Virus record (IMG/VR): IMGVR_UViG_3300010354_000121
Location: 1 to 53,542 of that record
Direction: 5' to 3' (one strand)
DNA: 53,542 bases
From: a virus
Shown: one piece after another, positions 44,399 to 52,166 of the stretch
Layout of the letters: the number at the start of each line of letters is the position of its first letter
Position numbering within the stretch: position 1 is the stretch's first letter
Notes under the pieces: model-generated
Seen by the model: only the letters and a program-made list of their open reading frames with translations
Database searches by the model: none
Told to the model about the DNA's origin: nothing
Made by a program: the position numbers and the translations under genes

Positions 44399-45422
44399 AA
44401 TATGTTGTATAACGGACACCCATTACTGCGCGAGGAAGTCTTCCAAACTCTTTCAGGATTATTTTGAACTGTTTTATAAAAACATCTTCTTTCCTACATT
44501 AGAAAAAGAAGGAATCAAAACAGTTCTTCATTTGGGTGATGCTTTTGATAATAGAAGATCCATTGATTTTGAAGGTCTGGAATGGACCCAGAGAGTTGTC
44601 TTTGAACCTCTTAGGAATTATGAGGTTCATATGATTACAGGTAACCACGATGTTACCATGAAGAATTCTAATAAACTAAATTCCCCTTCACTCCTTCTTC
44701 ATCAATATAAAAACATCCACGTTTATTCAGACCCAACAGAAGTCAATGTAGAAGGACTGGATATTCTCTTTATTCCCTGGATAAACACTGAGAACGAGGA
44801 ATCTGTCTATAAGGCCGTTAAAGGCTCTTCTGCGCGGCTTGCAGTGGCCCATCTGGAGCTAAATGGATTCGTTGCCCATAGAGGGCATGTTATGGAAGAT
44901 TCAAGAGATCCTCAACCGTTTTTAAAATTTGAAAAAGTCTTTTCTGGTCATTATCACACTCGATCTGATAATGGAAAAATCTTTTATCTAGGTAATCCTT
45001 ATGAGATCTACTTCAATGATGTTGACGACGTAAGGGGATTTACTATTTTTGATACGGAAACCCTAGAGCACGAACATGTAAATAATCCTTACAAGTTGCA
45101 TTATCAAATTGTCTATGACGAGGACAAGATTTTCATCCCAAAAGACCTAGAAGGAAAACTTGTAAGAGTAATTGTAAGAAACAAAAAAGATGTAAGGAAG
45201 TTTGAGAAGTTTATTGAAAAAATAAATGATCAGGGTCCTTATGAAATGAAGGTAGTTGAAAATCTTGAATTTTCTACTATTGGTTCTTTAGAAAATATTG
45301 AAAGTGAAGATACCATGAGCATTTTACATTCCTACATTGATGAGACAGACGTTACTTTAGATAAGACAAAAGTTAAAAATATTATCAACGACATTTATAA
45401 GTCCGCACTGGATATGGTATGA
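44391..45422 (+). CDS. 47: Recombination endonuclease subunit gp47
   Basis: This 343-residue protein is an Mre11/SbcD-type phosphoesterase with CITDTHY, LHLGDAFDNR, MITGNHD, AHLELNG and SGHYHTRS metal-binding motifs in order. With gp46 it resects DNA ends for recombination-dependent replication and host DNA breakdown. It overlaps the next gene (ATGATG). Confidence 0.96.
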   Translation: MAKICCITDTHYCARKSSKLFQDYFELFYKNIFFPTLEKEGIKTVLHLGDAFDNRRSIDFEGLEWTQRVVFEPLRNYEVHMITGNHDVTMKNSNKLNSPSLLLHQYKNIHVYSDPTEVNVEGLDILFIPWINTENEESVYKAVKGSSARLAVAHLELNGFVAHRGHVMEDSRDPQPFLKFEKVFSGHYHTRSDNGKIFYLGNPYEIYFNDVDDVRGFTIFDTETLEHEHVNNPYKLHYQIVYDEDKIFIPKDLEGKLVRVIVRNKKDVRKFEKFIEKINDQGPYEMKVVENLEFSTIGSLENIESEDTMSILHSYIDETDVTLDKTKVKNIINDIYKSALDMV

Positions 45423-45694
45423 TGTTTGTTATTACATTAGCAAGTGGTAATGAAAAAGGAGCCTTTTCGGTTATTAATGAAATGGGTGAAAAGGTTATTT
45501 TGTTTTTTGAGGACAAAGATGATGCAGAGCGATATGTTTTAATGCTTAACGAAATGGGTATTAATGATTTGAACGTTATTGAGCACGATGAAGAGATGTT
45601 AATAAAAACCTGTAAATTAATCGGGTTTAAGTATTCTAAAATTAGTAGTCATGATTTTGTAATTCCACCAGGTTATCCAGATGATAGTTTTTAA
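45419..45694 (+). CDS. DUF3110-like small protein
   Basis: The 91-residue protein has VILFFEDKDDAERYVLMLNE (residues ~26-45) and a VIEHDEEMLIKTC stretch, the pattern of the DUF3110 family, which is mostly cyanobacterial. This supports a cyanobacterial host. It overlaps gp47 by 4 nt and gp46 by 14 nt, so it is made together with the nuclease complex. Function unknown. Confidence 0.75.
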   Translation: MMFVITLASGNEKGAFSVINEMGEKVILFFEDKDDAERYVLMLNEMGINDLNVIEHDEEMLIKTCKLIGFKYSKISSHDFVIPPGYPDDSF

Positions 45695-47396
45695 AAAAGC
45701 CAGGGCCAAGAATTTTCTTTCGATTGGCAATAATTTTCTTGAGTATGATTTAAACGTTGATAACATGACCCTTTATAAGGGCAAAAATTCTATGGGTAAA
45801 TCTATTTTATCCAGCATTTTGGCCTTTGCTCTTTTTAAAAAGCCTTACAGACAGGTCAACATCCCTCAACTGGTCAATAACATCAACAAAAAGGACTGTA
45901 TTGTTGAACTAGAATTTCAGATCAATAAGACCGAATGGAAAGTCGTAAGGGGTCTGGCCCCTGCAGTGTTTGAGATTTATAAAAACGGTGAATTGCTCGA
46001 TCAACATTCTTCCGTAATTGAGCAGCAAAAATGGTTTGAGCAAAATGTCCTAAGGATGAACTTTAAGACGTTTACCCAGATCATTGTTCTTGGCACCGCA
46101 AACTTTATTCCTTTCATGCAATTAAGCCCTTCTGACAGAAGAGAAGTGATAGAAGAACTTCTTGATATTAAAGTCTTTTCTTCAATGAACGTGTTGGTTA
46201 AAGACAACATAAAGAGCCTTAAGGATAACATTAAATTACTTCGGGTCAAAGAAGTTGGCCTTGAAGAAAAGATCGAACTCCAGCAAGAATTCATCGAGCA
46301 GATCAAACAAAAAGACTCTGCAAACCTTCAGGATAAAAAAGACAAGATCAAGAAGTATCAAGAGTTTATTACGGAACTTTATAATGAAAACAAGGCCCAT
46401 ACAGACGAGTTGAATTCTATTAACGAGGAATTGAAACAATACCTAAAGGCCTCGTCCCAATTGAAGAAGATGGGTTCTATAAAAGGAAAACTGACCCAGA
46501 AGTTAGAATCTCTAAAAGAGAACCATGCATTTTTTGAGCACAATGACGTTTGCCCTACTTGTTCCCAGGATATTTCTCCTGAGGTCAAAGAACAAAAGTT
46601 AAAGGAATCTGAAGAAAAGATTGAAGAAGTATCTAAGGGTTATTCAGATCTTATTCAGACCATAAAGGCCGAACAAAAGAAAGAAAAGAAGTTTTTGGAA
46701 TTATCCAATCAGATTTCTGTATTAAATCAGAAGATTTCTGAAAACCAGGCGACCATGAATCAATACACTAAAATAATTGTTGAGATCCAGGGTGAAATTA
46801 AGTCCATGAGTAAGGTTGATGATCTTCAAGAAGAAAATGCAAAGTTAGAATATTTTTATGAAGAACTCCATAAGATAAAGAATGAAATTATTAGTAATAT
46901 AGACCAGTCTCAGTATTATGATTTTGTTGGTAATCTGTTAAAAGATGGTGGGGTCAAGACAGTTATTATTAATAAATATCTTCCTTTAATTAACCAGAAG
47001 GTTAATGAATACCTGAGGATGATGGACCTTTACATTAATTTTACCTTGGATGGTGAGTTTAATGAAACGATCCTGACAAATACTTTTGAAAACTTTACTT
47101 ATGGTAACTTTTCAGAAGGTCAAAAACAACGGATCAATCTGGCCCTGACTTTTGCATTGATGTCGGTTGCCGCAATGAAGAATTCGGTTAATACGAATTT
47201 GCTGATTCTTGATGAGATTCTTGATGGTTCGATGGATGCCGAAGGGATTTCTATGTTTTTGGGTATTATCAGGAAAGAGATGAAGGACAAGAATATCTTT
47301 ATGATATCGCATCGTGACAATTTGGACAGTAAGTTCGATAAAATTATTCTTTTTGCGAAAAAGGGACACTTTACGTTTAAAGAACAGATTTGCTAA
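45681..47396 (+). CDS. 46: Recombination endonuclease subunit gp46
   Basis: This 571-residue Rad50/SbcC-type ATPase has Walker A GKNSMGKS (34-41), a long coiled coil (residues ~170-400) broken by a zinc hook CPTC (C291, C294), a signature region (FSEGQKQRINLALTFAL) and Walker B LLILDEILDGSMD. It partners gp47. The Walker A is slightly unusual with SM where the family mostly has G and another small residue. A late promoter overlaps its stop. Confidence 0.96.
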   Translation: MIVFKKARAKNFLSIGNNFLEYDLNVDNMTLYKGKNSMGKSILSSILAFALFKKPYRQVNIPQLVNNINKKDCIVELEFQINKTEWKVVRGLAPAVFEIYKNGELLDQHSSVIEQQKWFEQNVLRMNFKTFTQIIVLGTANFIPFMQLSPSDRREVIEELLDIKVFSSMNVLVKDNIKSLKDNIKLLRVKEVGLEEKIELQQEFIEQIKQKDSANLQDKKDKIKKYQEFITELYNENKAHTDELNSINEELKQYLKASSQLKKMGSIKGKLTQKLESLKENHAFFEHNDVCPTCSQDISPEVKEQKLKESEEKIEEVSKGYSDLIQTIKAEQKKEKKFLELSNQISVLNQKISENQATMNQYTKIIVEIQGEIKSMSKVDDLQEENAKLEYFYEELHKIKNEIISNIDQSQYYDFVGNLLKDGGVKTVIINKYLPLINQKVNEYLRMMDLYINFTLDGEFNETILTNTFENFTYGNFSEGQKQRINLALTFALMSVAAMKNSVNTNLLILDEILDGSMDAEGISMFLGIIRKEMKDKNIFMISHRDNLDSKFDKIILFAKKGHFTFKEQIC

Positions 47397-47399
47397 ATA
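47393..47399 (+). promoter_or_regulatory. Late promoter (CTAAATA) after gp46
   Basis: TGCTAAATACTTAATAG contains the gp46 TAA stop; the next start is 25 nt further on. Confidence 0.6.
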
Positions 47400-47423
47400 C
47401 TTAATAGTTTTAGTAATTTAAAA

Positions 47424-48116
47424 ATGAATTCACAAATTCTTTCCCAATTAAACGAGGCCTATCGCCACGGTGTTTATGCCGAAGAAACCCTTTCTGAGGC
47501 GGAACTAGCAGGCATCAATCAGTGGGTAAGTCAATTGATCTCCGAGGGTTACGATCTTGATCAATATTCAGACGAAGAACTTTATGAGGCTTATCTAGAA
47601 TATCTTGACGAGGCACTAACTGGCCCAAGGAAAGAATATGCTCTTAAAAGAGCTGAAGAATTAAGGGACAGATCGCGTCAGGTAGGAGACATAGCCAAAC
47701 GTCGTCGTGGTGGTAGACACGCTATTAGTGATAAAATGGATAAAAGGGCTGCTGCTCTAGTAAGACTGGCTACTAGAGAAGTCGATGGAGGAACGAAAGA
47801 AAAAGGATCATGGGAAACTCTTCCTAGAAAAAGGGGTGGATCTGGAATCAAAGGTGACCCAAAAGATATGGATTTTGGTGTGGATCATTCTCGTTCACAA
47901 AAATCAGATAAAGATCTAATTAAATCTAAGCTCCGTAAGCGGGCATTAAGAAAAATCAATAGAGGGATGACTGAAGAATTAGACCTTTACGATATTATTT
48001 CTGAATACCTAGTAACAGAAAGTTTCTGTGATTCTTATGAAGACGCTGATGTGATTATGGCCAACATGTCAGAAGAGTGGCGCGAAAGCATTTTAGAGGA
48101 GACTAAAAAAAAGTAA
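47424..48116 (+). CDS. Hypothetical phage protein with NMSEEW C-terminal motif
   Basis: The 230-residue protein is acidic at the N-terminus (VYAEETLSEAELAGINQWVS; YSDEELYEAYLEYLDEAL), basic in the middle (RSRQVGDIAKRRRGGRHAIS) and ends with LYDIISEYLVTESFCDSYED then VIMANMSEEWRESIL. This C-terminal motif recurs in many cyanophage proteins of unknown function, possibly packaged in the head. A late promoter precedes it, so it is probably made late. Confidence 0.7.
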   Translation: MNSQILSQLNEAYRHGVYAEETLSEAELAGINQWVSQLISEGYDLDQYSDEELYEAYLEYLDEALTGPRKEYALKRAEELRDRSRQVGDIAKRRRGGRHAISDKMDKRAAALVRLATREVDGGTKEKGSWETLPRKRGGSGIKGDPKDMDFGVDHSRSQKSDKDLIKSKLRKRALRKINRGMTEELDLYDIISEYLVTESFCDSYEDADVIMANMSEEWRESILEETKKK

Positions 48117-48117
48117 T

Positions 48118-48202
48118 AAGGGCCGTAGTCAAAATTTTAAAAAAGAGTACAAAAACAAAACCAGCAAAAGCAATAACAACTTTTGTGAAAAACACGGCCC
48201 TT
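48118..48202. repeat. Inverted repeat around an A-rich loop
   Basis: AAGGGCCGT (48118-48126) and ACGGCCCTT (48194-48202), 9 bp perfect, enclose a 67-nt A-rich loop directly after the gene ending at 48116 and before an early promoter. Confidence 0.65.
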
Positions 48203-48224
48203 GGTGCCCTAATCCCCTGACCCC

Positions 48225-48253
48225 TTGACAAAAACCCAAAAACGTGTTAGAAT
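48225..48253 (+). promoter_or_regulatory. Early promoter for the DUF3310-gp45-gp44-gp62 unit
   Basis: CCCCTTGACA, 17-nt spacer containing CCCAA and ending ACGTGT, then TAGAAT (48248-48253). It shares CCCCTTGACAAA, CCCAA and ACGTG with the promoter at 52735. The start site lies in the stem of the terminator at 48255. Confidence 0.85.
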
Positions 48254-48254
48254 T

Positions 48255-48291
48255 CCGGTCTCTCCCCAATAGGAGAACCGGTTTTCTTTTT
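48255..48291 (+). terminator. Terminator overlapping the early start site
   Basis: CCGGT-C-TCTCC (48255-48265) pairs with GGAGAACCGG (48272-48281), 10 bp with one bulged C, followed by TTTTCTTTTT. The early RNA starts inside the left arm and so cannot form the full hairpin, whereas transcripts from upstream can. Confidence 0.8.
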
Positions 48292-48304
48292 AACAAACAA
48301 TATT

Positions 48305-48607
48305 ATGGAATCAAATCATTTTTGGAAATTTAATGAGGGGGAAATCCTTAAAGAAGTAGAGAGTTATCTTATTTCTACCTATAAGGGCCATTACACATCA
48401 GACGAAAGTAAGGTCCAGACAATTGATCTTATCGAATCAATTGGCGATGCCGAACCTTTTTGTAGGAGCAATGCAATTAAATATCTCTCTCGCTTCCGTA
48501 AAAAGGAGCAATCAACCCCAAAGGCAGATCTACTGAAAGCAATTCATTATTGTATTCTTCTTTATCATTTTTCTGGCTCTGATGCCAAGAACAATTACAC
48601 TCTTTGA
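48305..48607 (+). CDS. DUF3310-like protein
   Basis: The 100-residue protein ends in RSNAIKYLSRFRKKEQSTPK then ADLLKAIHYCILLYHFSG, the core of DUF3310, a common phage family sometimes annotated as nucleotide kinase-like without proof. It is the first gene of the clamp/clamp-loader unit, right behind an early promoter. No ribosome site is seen in the U-rich leader. Confidence 0.8.
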   Translation: MESNHFWKFNEGEILKEVESYLISTYKGHYTSDESKVQTIDLIESIGDAEPFCRSNAIKYLSRFRKKEQSTPKADLLKAIHYCILLYHFSGSDAKNNYTL

Positions 48608-48612
48608 ACATT

Positions 48613-49287
48613 ATGGAACTATCTGCCGAAACACTCGCAATCCTAAAAAACTTTTCTAACATCAACCAATCAATCCTGGTTAGTCCTGGAAATTCTCTCA
48701 GGACCATAAAGGTATCCAGGAACGTCCTGGCCGAGGCTACTATTTCAGAAAAGTTTGAGTCTGGATTTGCCATTTATAATCTCAATCAATTCCTTAACAG
48801 CATCAATCTTTTAGGAAATCCTGATCTTGATTTCTCTAACGAAAAGTACATGGTCCTAAAAGAAGGCAAGCGTAAGATCAAGTATTTTTACGCTGATGCC
48901 TCGGTTATTGTGTCGCCCCCTGATAAAAAGATGAGTCTTCCATCTCAGGACGTTTGTTTTGTATTGGACCAGACTTCTCTTGATAAAATTATCAAGGCCA
49001 AACAAATCTTTTGTCTGGACGATCTTTCTGTTGTTGGTGATGGTGAAAAAATTGAGCTAATTGTTCAGGACAAAAAGAACGATACCTCAAACGAGTATTC
49101 AATTGAAGTTGGAACCACAACCGAAAAGTTCTGCATGAACTTTAAGATTGAAAATCTCCAGTTCTTCCCTGGCAGTTATGAGGTTGTTCTGTCTAAAAAG
49201 AACATTGCCAAATTTTCCCATCAAAAAATGTCCCTGGTTTATTGGGTCGCAATGGAACCTGATTCAAAATTTGAAAACAATGAATGA
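48613..49287 (+). CDS. 45: Sliding clamp gp45
   Basis: The start is the ATG at 48613 (MELSAETLAILKNFSNINQS), giving 224 residues, the usual gp45 length; a TTG 9 nt earlier is less likely. KERKIKYFYAD-like and FCMNFKIENLQFFPGSYEV segments and the C-terminal LVYWVAMEPDSKF are typical. The trimeric clamp tethers gp43 to DNA and activates late transcription with gp33/gp55. No good ribosome site is seen; the preceding stop is 5 nt away. The end overlaps gp44 by 8 nt. Confidence 0.93.
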   Translation: MELSAETLAILKNFSNINQSILVSPGNSLRTIKVSRNVLAEATISEKFESGFAIYNLNQFLNSINLLGNPDLDFSNEKYMVLKEGKRKIKYFYADASVIVSPPDKKMSLPSQDVCFVLDQTSLDKIIKAKQIFCLDDLSVVGDGEKIELIVQDKKNDTSNEYSIEVGTTTEKFCMNFKIENLQFFPGSYEVVLSKKNIAKFSHQKMSLVYWVAMEPDSKFENNE

Positions 49288-50212
49288 TTTTCTTTTTGTA
49301 GAAAAATACGCATCTAAAAATGTATCTGAATGTATCCTCCCAAAGGACATAAAAAAGGTCTTCCTTGAAATTGAAGAATCAGGAAATGTCCCGAACATGA
49401 TTCTCTCTGGCCCTCCTGGGGTTGGGAAAACAAATCTGGTCAAGGCCCTGGCCAAGAGTCTGGATCGGGACTTTATGAAAATAAATGGATCTGATGAGAG
49501 GTCCATTGATGTTATTCGCAATAAGGTGAAGGAATATGCCTCGACAGTATCTCTTTCTTCTACCGGAAAGAAAATCCTTCTTATTGACGAGGGAGATAAT
49601 TTAACAAACGATGCCCAACTGGCCCTAAGAGCGGCCATTGAGGAATTACAACATAACTGTTCTTTTATCTTTACTTGTAATTATAAAAACCGAATTGACC
49701 CGGCCCTTCATTCAAGATGTCCGGTGATTGATTTTACAATTCCTTCTAAGGAAAGGCCCTTACTTGCAAAGCAGTTTAACGATCGAATCATTTACATCCT
49801 AGAACAAGAAAGAATTCAATGTGAAGACGATAAGATCATTACTAAACTCTTGATCAAGTACTTCCCTGATTTCAGGAGAATTTTAAACGTCCTGCAAAAG
49901 TATTCTAATTCGGGAGTAATTGATTCTTCTATCCTGGCCCAGGCTGCCGACATAAAAATTTCGGCCCTTTATGATCATTTAAAGCAAAAGAACTTTACAG
50001 AGGTCAGAAAGTGGGTTATTAATAATCTGGACAACGACCCGAATGTAATCCTAAGAAAGTTTTATGATGGCCTAGAACAGGTCATGGTAAAGCATTCTAT
50101 TCCTCAGGCCATTTTGATTATTCATGATCACATGAGCAAGAACGTTGTCGATAATGAGGTTAATTTAATTGCATGTTTTATTAAAATTATGGTTGAATGT
50201 GAATGGAATTAA
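49280..50212 (+). CDS. 44: Clamp loader large subunit gp44
   Basis: The start is the ATG at 49280 (MNDFLFVEKYASKNVSECIL), which gives 310 residues; the reading frame is open further upstream inside gp45 but that part does not resemble gp44. It is an AAA+ ATPase with Walker A GPPGVGKT near residue 46, Walker B LLIDEGD, and sensor/SRC motif LHSRCPVIDF. Four gp44 and one gp62 load gp45 onto primer junctions. It overlaps gp45 by 8 nt and gp62 by 10 nt. Confidence 0.96.
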   Translation: MNDFLFVEKYASKNVSECILPKDIKKVFLEIEESGNVPNMILSGPPGVGKTNLVKALAKSLDRDFMKINGSDERSIDVIRNKVKEYASTVSLSSTGKKILLIDEGDNLTNDAQLALRAAIEELQHNCSFIFTCNYKNRIDPALHSRCPVIDFTIPSKERPLLAKQFNDRIIYILEQERIQCEDDKIITKLLIKYFPDFRRILNVLQKYSNSGVIDSSILAQAADIKISALYDHLKQKNFTEVRKWVINNLDNDPNVILRKFYDGLEQVMVKHSIPQAILIIHDHMSKNVVDNEVNLIACFIKIMVECEWN

Positions 50213-50577
50213 AGGACTGGCTGGATTCAATTTATTTTTCTAAGAAAGACGTTTTGAAGGATATTGATAATCCAAATCAATATCCTGCTTTTGTTATTAA
50301 TAGAATTCTTTCTGGTAATATTGATACTGTTCTTTTTGCAAGTGAACTGAATGAAAGATTCACCATGGACAAAGACATGCAGTACAAGTTTCTTCTTTAT
50401 GGGGTTCCAAAGAGAAAAAGATTTTCTAATTATTTAAAGAAGAACACCTTAGATAATCTTGATATTGTTAAGCGGTATTATGGGTATAATAATGAAAAGG
50501 CAATTGAGGTATTGAAATTATTATCTAAAGAACAGATTGATTACATTAAAGAAAAGTTGAACTTTGGTGGAGTATAA
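50203..50577 (+). CDS. 62: Clamp loader small subunit gp62
   Basis: This 124-residue protein (MELKDWLDSIYFSKKDVLKD; YPAFVINRILSGNIDTVLFA; MQYKFLLYGVPKRKRFSNYL; VKRYYGYNNEKAIEVLKLLS) is the short cyanophage form of gp62 that completes the gp44/62 loader. The start lies inside the end of gp44. Its stop is embedded in a TATAAATA late promoter. Confidence 0.92.
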   Translation: MELKDWLDSIYFSKKDVLKDIDNPNQYPAFVINRILSGNIDTVLFASELNERFTMDKDMQYKFLLYGVPKRKRFSNYLKKNTLDNLDIVKRYYGYNNEKAIEVLKLLSKEQIDYIKEKLNFGGV

Positions 50578-50580
50578 ATA
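50573..50580 (+). promoter_or_regulatory. Late promoter (exact TATAAATA) for regA
   Basis: AGTATAAATAATAC includes the gp62 TAA stop; regA starts 29 nt later with a GAGGAA ribosome site. Confidence 0.65.
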
Positions 50581-50609
50581 ATACATAATTCATTATCTTT
50601 GAGGAATTT

Positions 50610-51071
50610 ATGGCTAATTATGAATTGAATGGCCAATACATTAAATGGTCCCCGGATCTTATGGTAGAAGTAGAGCTGGAAACCCCAGACTCTTTTCTTC
50701 TTGCAAAAGAGACATTAACCCGCATGGGTGTTGCATCCAAATATAAAAAGGAATTATACCAAACTGCCCACGTACTTTATCGCGGAAATAAATACTATTT
50801 GGTGCATTTTAAATTTATGTTTGTTCTTGATAATCGTAGTGCAACAATTACGGTTAATGATCTAGAGAGGCTTCATGCTATTGCTCACTTACTCGATCAG
50901 TGGGGAATTGTAAAAGTCAAAAATCCGGCCCAAATAGAGGATCGGGCTCCACTAAACCAAATCAAGATTCTTCCGTTCAAAGAGAAACAATCTTGGAATC
51001 TTGTAGAAAAATATAGTATAGGGAATACAAAGAAAAAGAACGACACTACTGATTCTTTGATAACTAAATAA
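50610..51071 (+). CDS. regA: Translational repressor RegA
   Basis: The 153-residue product (YIKWSPDLMVEVELETPDSF; LTRMGVASKYKKELYQTAHV; YLVHFKFMFVLDNRSATITV; LERLHAIAHLLDQWGIV) is RegA, which binds start regions of early phage messages and blocks ribosomes. Ends in a Lys/Thr-rich tail. It lies after the clamp-loader genes, as in T4. A candidate small RNA and a terminator follow directly. Confidence 0.93.
   Translation: MANYELNGQYIKWSPDLMVEVELETPDSFLLAKETLTRMGVASKYKKELYQTAHVLYRGNKYYLVHFKFMFVLDNRSATITVNDLERLHAIAHLLDQWGIVKVKNPAQIEDRAPLNQIKILPFKEKQSWNLVEKYSIGNTKKKNDTTDSLITK
51064..51070 (+). promoter_or_regulatory. Late promoter (CTAAATA) for candidate small RNA copy 2
   Basis: TAACTAAATAACTACG overlaps the regA stop (51069-51071) and precedes the left stem arm at 51077, as the motif at 21536 does in copy 1. 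Confidence 0.5.
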
Positions 51072-51075
51072 CTAC

Positions 51076-51139
51076 GTCTTTAGGTACGGCAATACTCTAC
51101 AGACAAAGATTAGGTGGCCTTTGGGTCACCTTTTCTTTT
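51076..51139 (+). ncRNA. Candidate small RNA, copy 2 (before the HNH gene)
   Basis: A transcript from the late promoter at 51064 to the terminator would be about 64 nt, the same as copy 1, and has no ORF. It contains the left arm TCTTTAGGTACGGCAATA, the shared core CTCTACAGACA (51095-51105) and a terminator. The arm is complementary (18 bp, one G-U) to the leader of the HNH gene up to 6 nt before its ATG, so pairing would cover the ribosome site. Inference from layout. Confidence 0.45.
51112..51139 (+). terminator. Rho-independent terminator after regA
   Basis: AGGTGGCC (51112-51119) pairs with GGTCACCT (51124-51131), 8 bp with one G-U, loop TTTG, followed by TTTCTTTT. The sequence after the stem (CCTTTTCTTTTAT) equals that of copy 1. 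Confidence 0.85.
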
Positions 51140-51156
51140 ATAAAATATTATTTTAA

Positions 51157-51163
51157 CTAAATA
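51157..51163 (+). promoter_or_regulatory. Late promoter (CTAAATA) for the HNH endonuclease gene
   Basis: CTAAATAATATTGCC, almost identical to the 15-mer in front of gp17 at 21630. The right stem arm follows directly, so the message leader starts with it. Confidence 0.55.
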
Positions 51164-51188
51164 ATATTGCCGTACTTAAAGAATAAAG

Positions 51189-52115
51189 ATGTGTAGACTA
51201 AACGAACGCACCCATAAGCATCATATCATTCCAAGATACATGGGTGGAAGCAATGAGCCAAAAAATCTTGTTAAAGTAACAGTAACTCAACATGCCATGT
51301 TCCACTTCTGTAATTACCAATTATGGGGTAATGAAGAAGATAGAATAGCATGGAGAGCTTTATCTGGTCAGATAACCATGGATGAGATCAAATTAGAAGC
51401 CCAGTCTTTAAATGGCAAAAGAAATAGCCAAAAACAGAAAGAGAATGGAACTGGAATTTTTGGACTAACATTAGAGCAAAGAATTGAAGCTGGCAAAAAA
51501 GGAGGACAAATACATAAAGAAAATGGAACTGGAATTTGTGGACTAACTTATGAACAGAGAAGGGAAATAGGTAAAAGAACAAACCAAAAATGTAAAAAAA
51601 ATGGTACCGCATTTTATGGTATGAGTCCAGAAAAAAGATCGGAAAATGGTAAAAAGGGGGCCGAAGTAAATAGACAAAATGGAACTGGGATTTTCGGACT
51701 GACGCCAGAACAAAAAATAGAACGTAGTAGAAAGTCGGGTCAAAAAACATATGAAGACGGTATTGGAATTCACGGAATGGATCTAGAAGAAAGAGTTGAA
51801 GTCTGCAAAAAAGGAGGAAAAAAAGGCGGAAAAATAGTCTCTTCCCAAAAATGGCAATGCACAGTAACTGGACATGTTTCTAATGCAGGAGGACTTTCTA
51901 GATTTCAAAAAGCTAAGGGGATCGACACATCGAATAGAATAAAAATAGATGGACCTAGAAGTTGGGAAATTACTTTTGAAGATGGTAGAGTTGTTGTTAC
52001 TAATTGTTTATCTACTTGGGCCAAAGAAAACGGCTATAAGTATGTTAATATCCATAGTGTACGGATAGGAAACTCTTCAAATTACCAGGGAATCGTAAAA
52101 GTAGTTCCATTCTAA
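51189..52115 (+). CDS. HNH homing endonuclease with repeated DNA-binding motifs
   Basis: The 308-residue protein has an N-terminal HNH core (HKHHIIPRYMGGSNEPKNLV, then VTVTQHAMFHFCNYQLWG). From residue ~82 to ~205 a unit of about 29-31 residues is repeated about five times (NGTGIFGLTLEQRIEAGKKG type). A KWQCTVTGHVSNAGGLSRFQ segment and a C-terminal part (FEDGRVVVTNCLSTWAKENG) follow, the latter like the end of the GIY-YIG protein. A free-standing homing endonuclease is the best guess. It separates regA from hsp20, which are usually near neighbours in cyanophages, so it is probably an insertion. Confidence 0.85.
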   Translation: MCRLNERTHKHHIIPRYMGGSNEPKNLVKVTVTQHAMFHFCNYQLWGNEEDRIAWRALSGQITMDEIKLEAQSLNGKRNSQKQKENGTGIFGLTLEQRIEAGKKGGQIHKENGTGICGLTYEQRREIGKRTNQKCKKNGTAFYGMSPEKRSENGKKGAEVNRQNGTGIFGLTPEQKIERSRKSGQKTYEDGIGIHGMDLEERVEVCKKGGKKGGKIVSSQKWQCTVTGHVSNAGGLSRFQKAKGIDTSNRIKIDGPRSWEITFEDGRVVVTNCLSTWAKENGYKYVNIHSVRIGNSSNYQGIVKVVPF

Positions 52116-52166
52116 TTATCGAATAAATAGCCACCGAGGAAGTTCGGTCATCCACACCATAATCAC

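Larger units (their letters stand above)
51077..51182 (+). repeat. Long-range inverted repeat flanking terminator and late promoter, copy 2
   Basis: Arms TCTTTAGGTACGGCAATA (51077-51094) and TATTGCCGTACTTAAAGA (51165-51182) pair over 18 bp with one G-U. Order of parts equals copy 1 (21551-21655), but arm sequences differ, so pairing and not sequence is kept. Confidence 0.75.

Noticed and set aside
48604-48612. TTG start for gp45
   Set aside because: The ATG at 48613 gives the family length and start; the TTG adds only MNI and has no ribosome site.
49148-49279. Upstream extension of the gp44 reading frame
   Set aside because: The extension overlaps gp45 in another frame and has no gp44-like sequence; MNDFLFVEKY at 49280 is the natural start.
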